NCBI GenBank assembly: GCA_046074525.1
Contig: JBJTOK010000019.1
Coordinates: 15,970-79,969 of the forward strand
Length of the DNA: 64,000 bases
Direction of reading: 5' to 3'
Origin: JAHEZL01 sp046074525
Lineage (GTDB): Bacteria; Bacteroidota; Bacteroidia; Flavobacteriales_C; GCA-002722245
Shown here: positions 8,753 through 17,389 of the stretch, piece by piece
Numbering within the stretch: position 1 is the stretch's first letter
Layout: each line of letters begins with the position of its first letter
Position numbers and translations under genes: made by a program
The notes under the pieces: model-generated
Database searches by the model: none
What the model saw: the letters and a program-made list of their open reading frames with translations, nothing else
Told to the model about the DNA's origin: nothing

Positions 8753-10021
8753 TTAATACGCCAGCAAATCACTCATTGTAGCTTTAAACTGATTAGTAGT
8801 GCAAGGATCTATATTGATCTTCACAATTTCTTTTTGCGAAGTATTGAAAGAAGTATAGCCGAGCATAAAATTGTTTTTATCACCACCGAAACTAATGACT
8901 ATTACTTCCTGATCAGCAGGCAGGTCCTTGGCATAAACCAATTTATCCTGTCCGGTACTGTAAAGCGGTAAAATCGAATTGATGTCTTTGAAAACGAGAT
9001 AAGTCTGCACGTTTTTACCATTTTCCAGCTCACAGGCAATGTTCACTTTATTCCTGGTTTCATAAAAACGATCGCAGTTGATCCAGCCCAGTTGCGACGA
9101 TTGCATGACAGAATAGAGCGCTTTTTCCTGTTCAGATACTTCTCCTTCATAATAAACACCATCAAGAGATCCTTCGCTTCCCTCCCAATTATCATCATTA
9201 TTCTGCTCCACTTTTTGAGTCGCCAGCGAATCCTTGATCACCGGTGAAACCACCCTGTGCAACCCATCCAGTTTCCAATCTACCAAACCCGAAGAAACAT
9301 TGCCGTTAAATGTGAAATAACCGTCGGCCGCATCCAGCTGTTTAGGGAAAATGATGTTCATTAGATAACCCTGCTTAAGTTGTAATTTTACGCCTTCACA
9401 CTTCGCTTCCACATAAAACATCCCCATCGATTCCAGTATCCTTCCTTTGGAACGTGCCACCATCCCATTCATCACAAAATCTTCTTTTGACGCGTATTCC
9501 CAAATACACAAATCTACTTTATCACTCATCGTACCCTTGCTATCGAATGAGTAAGGCGGAAAATAAAATGAAATTCCCCCGGCGGTCACTACCGTTCCGC
9601 CCTTCGCCTTGCTAATCAAAAAACATTGGCGCAGATTGCTGTCGAGAACTGTTTTACAATTTGTCTTCTGGAGTTCCTTTGCTTTAAAAACCCAAAGGAA
9701 AGCATAAGGTTCATATTTGATGACGATGTCCTTATCCTCAACTTCCAGCTCCTTCAAATAAGAAGAAACAACGTTGCAACGCTCTTTTGACAACTTGGAA
9801 AGATATTTTCCATCGTCCTTCCTCTCCTGCACAGCTAGCATATTGAATTTCAGCCACCCACCCACCGGCACATTGATGTAATTGCGAATGATGGCGGTTT
9901 TAATTTCTTCTGATAATCCTGCGCTGTCCAACTGCAGATTCATGGTGTGCACATTCACCTGTGCCGGCAAATTGCCAATCAGCAATAACGCCAGCGAAAC
10001 TAAAATAGAGCTCTTCATCAT
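8753..10021 (-). CDS. Secreted protein of unknown function with OmpA-like and ZU5-like segments
   Basis: 422 residues with a signal peptide (MMKSSILVSLALLLIGNLPAQ). Residues about 60-125 contain LSKERCNVVSSYLKEL followed by I-V-I-K-Y-E-P-Y, resembling the helix-strand unit of OmpA-like domains but without a recognisable D/R murein-binding pair. Residues about 140-255 (GGISFYFPPYSF, MGMFYVEAKCEGVKL, IIFPKQL) resemble ZU5-like beta modules common in secreted Bacteroidota proteins. The C-terminal 150 residues are predicted mostly beta. I do not recognise a specific family. It is convergent with rsmD and lies 3' of the Coq4-like gene on the same strand, 45 bp apart. Confidence 0.75.
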   Translation of the reverse strand: MMKSSILVSLALLLIGNLPAQVNVHTMNLQLDSAGLSEEIKTAIIRNYINVPVGGWLKFNMLAVQERKDDGKYLSKLSKERCNVVSSYLKELEVEDKDIVIKYEPYAFLWVFKAKELQKTNCKTVLDSNLRQCFLISKAKGGTVVTAGGISFYFPPYSFDSKGTMSDKVDLCIWEYASKEDFVMNGMVARSKGRILESMGMFYVEAKCEGVKLQLKQGYLMNIIFPKQLDAADGYFTFNGNVSSGLVDWKLDGLHRVVSPVIKDSLATQKVEQNNDDNWEGSEGSLDGVYYEGEVSEQEKALYSVMQSSQLGWINCDRFYETRNKVNIACELENGKNVQTYLVFKDINSILPLYSTGQDKLVYAKDLPADQEVIVISFGGDKNNFMLGYTSFNTSQKEIVKINIDPCTTNQFKATMSDLLAY

Positions 10022-10066
10022 CCCCGGTTTTGAAATGATAATGTACTTTTTCTAAAACGTTACAAA

Positions 10067-10663
10067 TTATTTTTTCTGAAGTCGGATTTTAACTATTGTG
10101 TAAATCGTATACAAAATCACCAAAGGCAGGATCAGTAAAGACAACAAAGAAAATATACCGCCAAACAAAGCGAAAATTAAAAATAACAACACATCAATAA
10201 AAGTCACTTTTGTATCGATGGGGTACTGATCAAGCTGCAGTATGGCTTTTAAATCCCCCACCCTCATATCCATAGCGTCTTCCGTAGAAAACGAAGTATT
10301 GTACAAATTTTTTGTTTTCCTCCCTCGAGCAAAAGCCTTCAATGTTCTTGAAAAATTCATCCAGAACCCCATCATCACCCCACTGGTGTTGAGGACAAAA
10401 GCCGCCCAGTATCTGGTGCATCCTGATGCGATTTCCCAGGCGCTGATTTCTGCTTCCCCCTTGATATCTGTGGAATAACCGGTAAGGAGGTGATGTATAT
10501 CATGCTTGATTACTGCTTTGCGGCGCGCATCAAAATTGGGAATGTAGAAATAAAATTTCCCCATTTCAATCTTTACATTCGGACTCCCCTGACCGCCATC
10601 CAGTTCCAGATTGCTGTCGATATAAAACTGCGTCAATAACTCGCGGGGGCTTTGGTGATTCAT
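10067..10663 (-). CDS. Coq4-like protein with C-terminal membrane segments
   Basis: 198 residues. The metal-binding motif of the Coq4 family, HDxxH followed after exactly 11 residues by E, is intact: H54-D55-I-H-H58 and E70, within KHDIHHLLTGYSTDIKGEAE. In ubiquinone-makers Coq4 is needed for ring C1 processing and organises the Coq complex. Two strongly hydrophobic helices (about 148-192) follow, which is not typical of mitochondrial Coq4. Bacteroidota use menaquinone, so the ubiquinone role cannot simply be transferred; the protein may act on another prenylated or acyl lipid. It is divergent from the thiolase gene, 110 bp away. Confidence 0.65.
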   Translation of the reverse strand: MNHQSPRELLTQFYIDSNLELDGGQGSPNVKIEMGKFYFYIPNFDARRKAVIKHDIHHLLTGYSTDIKGEAEISAWEIASGCTRYWAAFVLNTSGVMMGFWMNFSRTLKAFARGRKTKNLYNTSFSTEDAMDMRVGDLKAILQLDQYPIDTKVTFIDVLLFLIFALFGGIFSLLSLLILPLVILYTIYTIVKIRLQKK

Positions 10664-10773
10664 GAAATGAAGGTAAAAAATTATTGTGGCGAACCAAATC
10701 CCTGCATTGCCGTATCACGGGTAAATCAATCAAATTTTATGAAATGAGCCATTAAAAAATAAATAATCCACCT

Positions 10774-11955
10774 ATGAAAGAAGTATATATCGTATCAGCC
10801 GTAAGAACGCCAATGGGCAGCTTTGGCGGAAGCTTATCAGCCATATCAGCAACTAAACTAGGCGCCATTGCCATCAAGGGCGCCATCGATAAAATAAAAC
10901 TCGATCCTAAACTGGTGCAGGAAGTGTACATGGGGAATGTGCTACAGGGGAATCTCGGACAGGCTCCTGCGCGGCAAGCGGCTATTTTTGCCGGACTCAG
11001 CAATGCCACACCTTCCACTACTGTAAATAAAGTTTGTGCCTCGGGAATGAAAGCCATCATGCTCGCTGCACAATCCATTATGCTTGGTGATAACGACGTT
11101 GTTGTTGCAGGAGGAATGGAAAATATGTCGGCGGTGCCTTACTATCTCGACAAAGCCCGATTCGGTGCTAAGCTCGGCGATGCAAAAATGATCGACGGCC
11201 TCATGAAAGACGGTCTTACCGATGTATACAAGCAATACCACATGGGCAATGCCGCCGATATGTGCGCCAAAGAATGCAACATCAGCAGAGAGGCACAGGA
11301 TGCCTTCGCCATCGAATCTTATACCCGTTCGGCCAAAGCCTGGAAAGATGGGAAATTCAACGATGAAGTTGTTCCTGTAGAATTGCCCTCCAAAAAAGGA
11401 GAGCCTGCCTTCATGAAAGAAGACGAAGAATATACCAATGTTAAATTCGATAAGATTCCGACTCTCAAACCTGTGTTTGATAAAGAAGGTACGGTCACTG
11501 CTGCCAATGCTTCCACTCTGAATGATGGAGCAGCAGCACTGGTACTGATGAGCAAGGAAAAAGCAGAAGCCCTCGGCATCAACCCCCTCGCAAAAATTGT
11601 AAGCTTTGCTGATGCGGCACATGAACCGGAATGGTTCACCACTGCTCCTGCCCTTGCGCTTCCAAAAGCGGTGGAAAAAGCAAAATTAAAAATGAACAAC
11701 ATCGATTATTTTGAATTGAATGAAGCCTTCTCTGTGGTAGGACTCGTGAACATACAAAAAATGGGACTCGATGCCGCCAAAGTCAATGTGAATGGAGGCG
11801 CAGTTTCGTTGGGCCATCCACTGGGTTGTTCAGGAGCTAGAATCATCGTTACACTGATCAACGTGCTCAAGCAAAACAATGGTAAATTTGGCGGTGCTGC
11901 CATCTGCAATGGCGGCGGTGGCGCTTCAGCCATGGTGATTGAAAATGTAGCGTAA
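10774..11955 (+). CDS. Acetyl-CoA C-acetyltransferase (thiolase)
   Basis: 393 residues, the standard length. The acyl-accepting cysteine is C88 in NKVCASGMKAI; the base region GGAVSLGHPLGCSGAR and the second catalytic cysteine in CNGGGGAS are intact. It condenses two acetyl-CoA to acetoacetyl-CoA or runs in reverse in degradation. Acetoacetyl-CoA is the precursor of HMG-CoA, and an HMG-CoA reductase is encoded 2 kb downstream, but no HMG-CoA synthase is seen in the window, so the link is suggestive only. A clear intrinsic terminator follows the stop. Confidence 0.93.
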   Translation: MKEVYIVSAVRTPMGSFGGSLSAISATKLGAIAIKGAIDKIKLDPKLVQEVYMGNVLQGNLGQAPARQAAIFAGLSNATPSTTVNKVCASGMKAIMLAAQSIMLGDNDVVVAGGMENMSAVPYYLDKARFGAKLGDAKMIDGLMKDGLTDVYKQYHMGNAADMCAKECNISREAQDAFAIESYTRSAKAWKDGKFNDEVVPVELPSKKGEPAFMKEDEEYTNVKFDKIPTLKPVFDKEGTVTAANASTLNDGAAALVLMSKEKAEALGINPLAKIVSFADAAHEPEWFTTAPALALPKAVEKAKLKMNNIDYFELNEAFSVVGLVNIQKMGLDAAKVNVNGGAVSLGHPLGCSGARIIVTLINVLKQNNGKFGGAAICNGGGGASAMVIENVA

Positions 11956-11972
11956 AACAAATACTTCATAAG

Positions 11973-12003
11973 AAAAAGAGGAGTCGGCAACTCCTCTTTT
12001 TTT
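11973..12003 (+). terminator. Intrinsic terminator of the thiolase gene
   Basis: AGAGGAGT and ACTCCTCT pair around the loop CGGCA, extended by A-T pairs on each side, and are followed by a run of T through 12003. It lies 18 bp after the thiolase stop and separates that gene from the interrupted desaturase gene. Confidence 0.85.
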
Positions 12004-12017
12004 ATTAGCTTTAGCTA

Positions 12018-12908
12018 ATGGATGTCCAACCTGATTTTAGTTTTGAAGTGCAACTGGAAAAGAAATTGCGCAAGCAAAAATGGTTGCTGCCCGCTATTTC
12101 TACAGGCACTGGAATCTTGCTTTATTCGGGACTCATTATTTGCCTTCTCAAGTTTGAACAGGGTGCTTATTAGACCATCATTCCTGCGGGATTGCTGGCT
12201 CACGCCTTTTTCATCGTGGTGATTCACGATGCTGCACACAAAGCCATTACCCGCTCGAAAGCCGATAGATTCATTATGAACTTAGGCTCCGCTTTTATGC
12301 TGCTTCCATTCTACGGCGAGCCTTTCAGGAAATATCATCTCATTCACCATGGCAATACCAATAGTGCATTTGATCCATTGTGGCCTTCACTGAAACAAGG
12401 ATTGTACGCCAACAAAAGATGGTTTTATATCTTATGCGAAATGGTGCCCTTGCTGTTTACTTTCTATCTCGTAGCGCGAAAAGAGAATGAAGTAAAAAGT
12501 ATGCAAGGCAAGCCAGCCGGTCCGCCTGTAGAGATCAAAAATATTATTGCTGCCTTTATTATTTCAGGCCTGATCATTTATCAGTTCCAGCCTTCATTAT
12601 GTTTTTGTTTAGGCACACTTTTCACGCTGAATGTTTTCAGTACTTTAAGACATTGGTGCGAGCATTTGGGATCAGATGCGAAGAAAGCCAGCAACACCTT
12701 TTGGTTTCCACTGGGTATGGGCATTGGCAATCACGATACGCACCACCATGATCCTAATATTTCGTGGTTTGTATTGATGACGGGCTTATTGTTCAGGAGA
12801 AAAGATACCGGTCCGCTACAAACCATATACGGCGTATTGTTCCGAAAATCCTTCATTCATTATGTTAGGGAACAGAAGGACAACTCACTGGATCCCGATA
12901 ATTTTTAG
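12018..12908 (+). pseudogene. Fatty-acid desaturase gene interrupted by one in-frame amber codon
   Basis: From ATG 12018 the frame reads 51 codons (MDVQPDFSFEV... to a first hydrophobic helix), meets TAG at 12171-12173, then continues in the same frame to 12908 without another stop. The downstream part has the three histidine boxes of membrane desaturases: HDAAH, HLIHHGNTN and HDTHHHDP, with two membrane-helix pairs between. The intact protein would be about 296 residues, normal for the Bacteroidota desaturase family, whose N-terminus resembles the upstream segment. So a single base change removes the full-length product. A restart at TTG 12192 would keep all histidine boxes but lose the first helix. 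Sequencing error is the main alternative. Confidence 0.72.
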
Positions 12909-13492
12909 GCTGCTTCTCTCTTTTTCATTTCTTTCAGCACCCAGTACAATCCTTTGACATCCGATTGCATTTCTTTCAGGATAAGGAGAATCACGATCTC
13001 TTCTATCCACGAGAAATAACCGAAGGCCATGGCGCCATAAAAAAGAGCTGGATAATAATCGAAAGCGAAGAGACAGAAAAAGAAAATGCCTTGCACATAG
13101 CCGCCGGTTTTGGTAGAATACAAATGCAGACTCGGCCACTTTTTAAATTTCACAAATGACACTAAATTTCCTAAAATAAAAATAGCAAGGAAGAGCCAGA
13201 GCATCCATACAGTATCCGACAGTTCTTCCATTTTAAACTGATAAATCCCAAGGAAAGCCAGGATGTAAGTGCCGTTATCGGCGAGGGAATCCAGTCGGGC
13301 ACCAAACTGTGTTTGCAGCTTAAACGTTCGGGCAATCAAGCCATCCAGAATATCCGTCACCAGGTTAATGCACAAAAAAGTAGCGAACATGGTTTCTTCT
13401 CCGGCATACACCATCCATAAAATAAAAGGGAAAGTAAGGAGGCGGTAAAAACTGAGGAGATTCGGGATATTGAATATTTTTTCTTTAGGCAT
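12905..13492 (-). CDS. CDP-alcohol phosphatidyltransferase family protein
   Basis: 195 residues with about six membrane helices. The family motif DGxxARx8Gx3Dx3D is complete: D50-G51, A54-R55, G64, D68 and D72. Such enzymes displace CMP from a CDP-linked donor with an alcohol to make phospholipids (PgsA, PssA and relatives); the acceptor alcohol cannot be told from sequence. It begins 23 bp after the HMG-CoA reductase-kinase fusion gene on the same strand, so both are probably one transcript. Its last 4 bp overlap the end of the convergent desaturase gene. Confidence 0.85.
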   Translation of the reverse strand: MPKEKIFNIPNLLSFYRLLTFPFILWMVYAGEETMFATFLCINLVTDILDGLIARTFKLQTQFGARLDSLADNGTYILAFLGIYQFKMEELSDTVWMLWLFLAIFILGNLVSFVKFKKWPSLHLYSTKTGGYVQGIFFFCLFAFDYYPALFYGAMAFGYFSWIEEIVILLILKEMQSDVKGLYWVLKEMKKREAA

Positions 13493-13515
13493 CTTTCAAA
13501 TTTTATGTGAAAATA

Positions 13516-15807
13516 CTATTTATCTTCTTCCAGTAAATCCAGCATGCGGAAAGCAATGTTCAGCACACGCCCGGAAAAATCATACTTAATTAAAATACCT
13601 GCTACTTCGTAAAAGGATAGACGACTGGAAATATACGTTTTCAAAGAATATCGATAAGCTCTTCGCCAATCAGATGGCCTTATACAATCATATAACCCGT
13701 GATGATAATCAAGATAAAAAAACAATTCTTCTTTTGTGAAATTTTCAGGCAAAACAAAACTCAATAACTCCACTATATCACGATGTGGAAAATCGATCAC
13801 TGCTAATTCCCAATCGTAAATCAGCGCCTTCCCATTGGCCCGAATTGCAATATTACGTGAATTAAAATCGTTATGGACAATGGTTATCGGAAGCACAATT
13901 GATTTAACTTCTTCTTCGAAATGATCAATATCCGAGAACAACTTTTGCAAGTGAGTTTCATTATTTTGAGACGAACCTTCCTTCAATAAAATCGACAACA
14001 ACTTTTTATATAAGCCTGCAGATTTCCATGGCAAAAACTCCTGTATCTCTTTAAAATCAGCAATTCTTACATTTTGATGAAATTGCGTAATGGCTGCAAT
14101 TGTGTGCAGGATATTTTCTTTTTGCCAGCGTTCAGGATGATTTTCCGAGTTGACGATTTTCAAAGACGAATAATCGAAAAATTCCTGGATGAAAAAATAA
14201 ATCTCCCTTTTTTCAGCGCTGTACTGACCATAGAAAGTCGGCATATATTCAAATCGCTGCTCGTGAAGATAAGTATACAGTGCCATTTCCTTGAGGTGAG
14301 AATTTTTAAATTCGAGATGCTCTTTGAGAAGTTTAAACAAGTCGGAAAGCGCAGGATCTATCGACGCTGCAATCACATGCAACCCTTTAATCACTTCTTC
14401 ATCTAGCGGTTTTGATTTGAGCAGCAGCGGCAAACTTCTCTCTTCATTCCCTTCCTTATATAGCACTTTCAGGGGCACAAAACCAATCAGCTTTTTGCTT
14501 ATGCGCGTAGTAACATTCGTGATGATGCCATTTTCCAGCAAACCATCCTCTACCACCTTTATATGCAGTATTTCCTTGTCTTTAAAGAAATCGTTGAGGG
14601 CTGGCAAAATAAAATCAGGAGTGAGCTCGGAGCGCAGCAACCATTTAACTGGTTTGTTTCTTCCAAGCTTTTCGTGGGCCTTGGCAAACTCACCACTCAC
14701 TATTGCTGCATAGGTGGAAATTTCTAATCCAAGAGCAAAACCCGCAATCATTTTTGCAAAGCGCTCCACCTTCCCGCTTCCTTTGCAACCCATAAGTTCC
14801 AACGCCTGCGATTGTTTAGGCAAATGCGTTCCGCCACCGACAGTACCAATCACAAGGTTAGGCAAATTCAATTGTAAAAAAAGTCCGTCCTTCTTTCTCT
14901 CCAGATGCAAAATGCCAACCCCCGATTCATGTACCGATGCCAGATCTTGACCAGTTGCTACAAATATCGAAGCAATGGCATTCGCCACATTGATGTTATA
15001 GCCTACCATTCCATCCCTTTTAGCAAGCTTTTGCGAAGGAAGTAAGCAACGCTCCAGGGCCTCAGAACTAGTGCGCAGCACTTCCTTGATCACCTTCTCC
15101 GGCAAAAAACATTCGGCAGTGACGTTAATACCCCTACCGGAAGAAATGTTATGTTGCGACACTTTTTTATCCGAAGCACCATTGCCTTCAATCACGAAAT
15201 CGAGAGGCGTGATATTTTTTTCTTTTTTAAGAAGATCAGCGATAAAGAGCATTGCATGCCAGGTGCAGGTGGTCGTCATGTTCTGACCAGAGGCATCGCC
15301 GGTTGCATACATAAATTTAAGATGAACTTCGCTGTCGATAGCAACTACATGAATGTCCAGCAAGGAAGCATGGTTAGAATATTTCTCCGCCACCTTTTTT
15401 ACTTCAGGAAAAATCAAAGGAATGAAAGTCGCAAAAGCTTTGGCCTCATTTTCCGACGCAAATAAAAACAGCGGAGCCCTGCACATACGCTGCCAGGCAA
15501 TGGTAGCCGAAAATCCACCGCTCTGACTCAAAGCTTTGGCACCGCGATTCATGCTGGCCACCAGTGCACCTTCCAATGTTCCTGCAGCGCAATACACCAG
15601 CTCGTGCTGGCCGGCATCATTGAACAACAGCGGACCAACAATCCCTAGTGGAATTTCGGTACTGCCAATGTATGATTCAAAATTGTTTTGGATATCCTGA
15701 AAATCCAGATTGGAAGAGCTTAGGAAATGCGTTTTCATTCCTGCAGCTTCCAGGAAGTCCAAACGCAGCTGAGTAGAGGGTTTTGTCACCACCCCCCTTC
15801 CGGGCAC
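13516..15807 (-). CDS. HMG-CoA reductase fused to an aminoglycoside/choline-kinase-like phosphotransferase domain
   Basis: 763 residues. Residues about 1-400 are a class I-like HMG-CoA reductase with all catalytic positions: E79 in TLEGALVAS, D171 in DASGQNM, K214/K215 in DKKVSQHN, D288 in GQDLASV, GTVGGGT at 321-327, and H378 in KAHEK. Residues about 405-763 are a complete APH/choline-kinase fold: a likely beta3 lysine (K464 region), a hinge YFFIQEFF, the Brenner motif H645-N-D647-x4-N652 and the metal aspartate D665 in IYDWE. The first part makes mevalonate from HMG-CoA with NAD(P)H; the second should transfer phosphate from ATP to an unknown acceptor. The start is GTG 15807, as an in-frame TGA lies 9 bp upstream. 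No such fusion is familiar to me. Confidence 0.88.
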   Translation of the reverse strand: MPGRGVVTKPSTQLRLDFLEAAGMKTHFLSSSNLDFQDIQNNFESYIGSTEIPLGIVGPLLFNDAGQHELVYCAAGTLEGALVASMNRGAKALSQSGGFSATIAWQRMCRAPLFLFASENEAKAFATFIPLIFPEVKKVAEKYSNHASLLDIHVVAIDSEVHLKFMYATGDASGQNMTTTCTWHAMLFIADLLKKEKNITPLDFVIEGNGASDKKVSQHNISSGRGINVTAECFLPEKVIKEVLRTSSEALERCLLPSQKLAKRDGMVGYNINVANAIASIFVATGQDLASVHESGVGILHLERKKDGLFLQLNLPNLVIGTVGGGTHLPKQSQALELMGCKGSGKVERFAKMIAGFALGLEISTYAAIVSGEFAKAHEKLGRNKPVKWLLRSELTPDFILPALNDFFKDKEILHIKVVEDGLLENGIITNVTTRISKKLIGFVPLKVLYKEGNEERSLPLLLKSKPLDEEVIKGLHVIAASIDPALSDLFKLLKEHLEFKNSHLKEMALYTYLHEQRFEYMPTFYGQYSAEKREIYFFIQEFFDYSSLKIVNSENHPERWQKENILHTIAAITQFHQNVRIADFKEIQEFLPWKSAGLYKKLLSILLKEGSSQNNETHLQKLFSDIDHFEEEVKSIVLPITIVHNDFNSRNIAIRANGKALIYDWELAVIDFPHRDIVELLSFVLPENFTKEELFFYLDYHHGLYDCIRPSDWRRAYRYSLKTYISSRLSFYEVAGILIKYDFSGRVLNIAFRMLDLLEEDK

Positions 15808-15886
15808 GATGGGTCAGTTTGTCAATTTTTTTTATTTAGTTATGCGAAAAGGACGACTCCTTTATCACTCAACCAAGGTTAAGGAA

Positions 15887-17227
15887 TTATTTTGTTTCTG
15901 CTTCCTTTTGCTTCAACTTTTCTTCCTCTTCTTGTAATTTTTTAAGAATTTTTTCTTCCTTCTCCTTGCGGATTCTTTCACGCTCCAAGCGAGCCTTTTC
16001 CTCCGCCTCCTTCATCTCCTGTAATTTTTTTTCGGTGTCACTTACACCTGACTCCGCTTTCTTGATTTCTTCTTCGTAAGCCTTCTTGCGTTCTTCTTCA
16101 GCTTTTGCCTTTGCAGCTTCTTCAGCAGCTTTGTCGGCAGCAGCTTTTTCAGCGGCAGCCTTTTCATCGGCTATCCTTTTTTCTTCAGCCTCTTTCTTTG
16201 CTCTCTCTTCAGCTTCAAATTTTTCTTTGAGTTCTTTTTCCTTCAGTTTTTGTTGTTCACGGAATTTCTGCGCTTCAATTCTCAGCTTGATTTTCTCCTG
16301 TTCTTCAGCAAGTCTGCGCTGATAATCCTCTTCTTCCTTTTTAGCTGCAGCTTTAGATTCTTCTTTGAACTTAGCGATTTTTTCCCTGAGCTCCTTTTCT
16401 TTCTGCTGAATTTCCTTCAGCTTGGCTTCCTCCTCAGCACTGCGCTTCCTGCTCTCGGCCAGGGCTTTTTCCTTTTCAATTTTCTCGTTCAGTTTTTTGA
16501 GTTCTTTCTCCTTTCGTTTTCGGGCTTCTTCCGCAGTTTCTTTCTTGTTTTTGTCGAGCGTATTATTGTCGAGATCACCCTGCAATTTCTTCTTCGCCTC
16601 GTCATACTCTTTCATTTTGTTCATGCGGTCTTTAGCAGCCTGCTCAGCCATCTGCATCTGCTTTTCCAGCTTCTCCTTGTCTTTTTGGAATTTCTCCTCG
16701 TCGCGCTGACTCTGTTTGGTTTGTTGCTCAATCTTGCTCTTGTACTTGTTTTCAATAGCATTAAGATTCTCTTTTTCCTTCGCCTGCTGCTTCATGAGCT
16801 TCAACTGCTTTTCAGCTTCTTTTTTGGCCAGCTCGGCTTTGTAGGCCTCCTGCTTTCGGGCAATGGCATCTTTTTTCGCCTGTATTTTCTGTTCCTCCTT
16901 CACTTTCTTCAACTGGAGAGCCATATCGGCTTTTTGCTTCTCCTCGGCCTTTTTCTTGTTTTCCTCTTCCACTCGTGCCTGCTCTTCCAACTGTTTCTGC
17001 TTGGCTTGTTCGAGTTCCTTTTGCTTTTTCAGCTGGGCGTCATATTCCTTTTTCTTTTGCTTTCTTTCCTCAGCCTTCTTCTTTTCTTCCTCTTTCAACT
17101 TTTTCTTTTTGGCCGCAGCTTCTGCTTTAAAATTGGAGTTTTGGGCCTGGATAGTATGCGGAACAAAAATCGCCGTTACCATCATTATGCAGATGGCTAC
17201 AATACGGTATTTCAAATTTGTCTTCAT
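15887..17227 (-). CDS. Exported lysine/glutamate-rich helical protein
   Basis: 446 residues: a signal peptide or N-terminal anchor (residues about 9-29, ending TIQAQ), then more than 400 residues made almost only of K, E, A, R, Q and L in runs such as KKKLKEEEKKK. This is the composition of a long single alpha-helix or coiled coil, like the stalk of TolA. No globular domain is visible. A periplasmic spacer is a reasonable guess. Codon repetition makes the opposite strand look like a long Leu/Phe-rich frame, which is an artefact. It lies 79 bp before the reductase-kinase gene on the same strand. Confidence 0.75.
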   Translation of the reverse strand: MKTNLKYRIVAICIMMVTAIFVPHTIQAQNSNFKAEAAAKKKKLKEEEKKKAEERKQKKKEYDAQLKKQKELEQAKQKQLEEQARVEEENKKKAEEKQKADMALQLKKVKEEQKIQAKKDAIARKQEAYKAELAKKEAEKQLKLMKQQAKEKENLNAIENKYKSKIEQQTKQSQRDEEKFQKDKEKLEKQMQMAEQAAKDRMNKMKEYDEAKKKLQGDLDNNTLDKNKKETAEEARKRKEKELKKLNEKIEKEKALAESRKRSAEEEAKLKEIQQKEKELREKIAKFKEESKAAAKKEEEDYQRRLAEEQEKIKLRIEAQKFREQQKLKEKELKEKFEAEERAKKEAEEKRIADEKAAAEKAAADKAAEEAAKAKAEEERKKAYEEEIKKAESGVSDTEKKLQEMKEAEEKARLERERIRKEKEEKILKKLQEEEEKLKQKEAETK

Positions 17228-17358
17228 ATAGAATGATCTTGGCTTAATTTACAAAAATACCTCATACGCCCTTTTACACCTTAATGTTGTTTTATAGTTA
17301 TCAACACTACATAATTAAAAAGCACAGGCTAAGTAACAGAGCCTCTGAAAAATAATTT

Positions 17359-17366
17359 TATTTTTG
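17359..17366 (+). promoter_or_regulatory. Probable -7 element of the MFS transporter promoter
   Basis: TATTTTTG matches the Bacteroidota -7 consensus TAnnTTTG and lies 23 bp before the ATG at 17390. No matching -33 TTTG is seen at the usual distance. Confidence 0.4.
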
Positions 17367-17389
17367 GACACTTCTAGTAAACAGAAACT

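Noticed and set aside
10942..11622. A 226-codon minus-strand open frame.
   Set aside because: It lies wholly inside the thiolase gene, whose motifs and length are complete; the shadow frame has no recognisable domain.
12171..12173. UAG recoding (pyrrolysine or suppressor) as an explanation for the desaturase frame.
   Set aside because: RF1 is encoded in the window, no recoding element is visible, and the other genes end with all stop types; mutation or sequencing error is simpler.
16250..17236. A 328-codon plus-strand open frame rich in Leu and Phe with apparent membrane helices.
   Set aside because: It is the exact antisense of Lys/Glu codon runs in the helical protein gene; such runs always read as Leu/Phe on the other strand and no real start context or family match exists.
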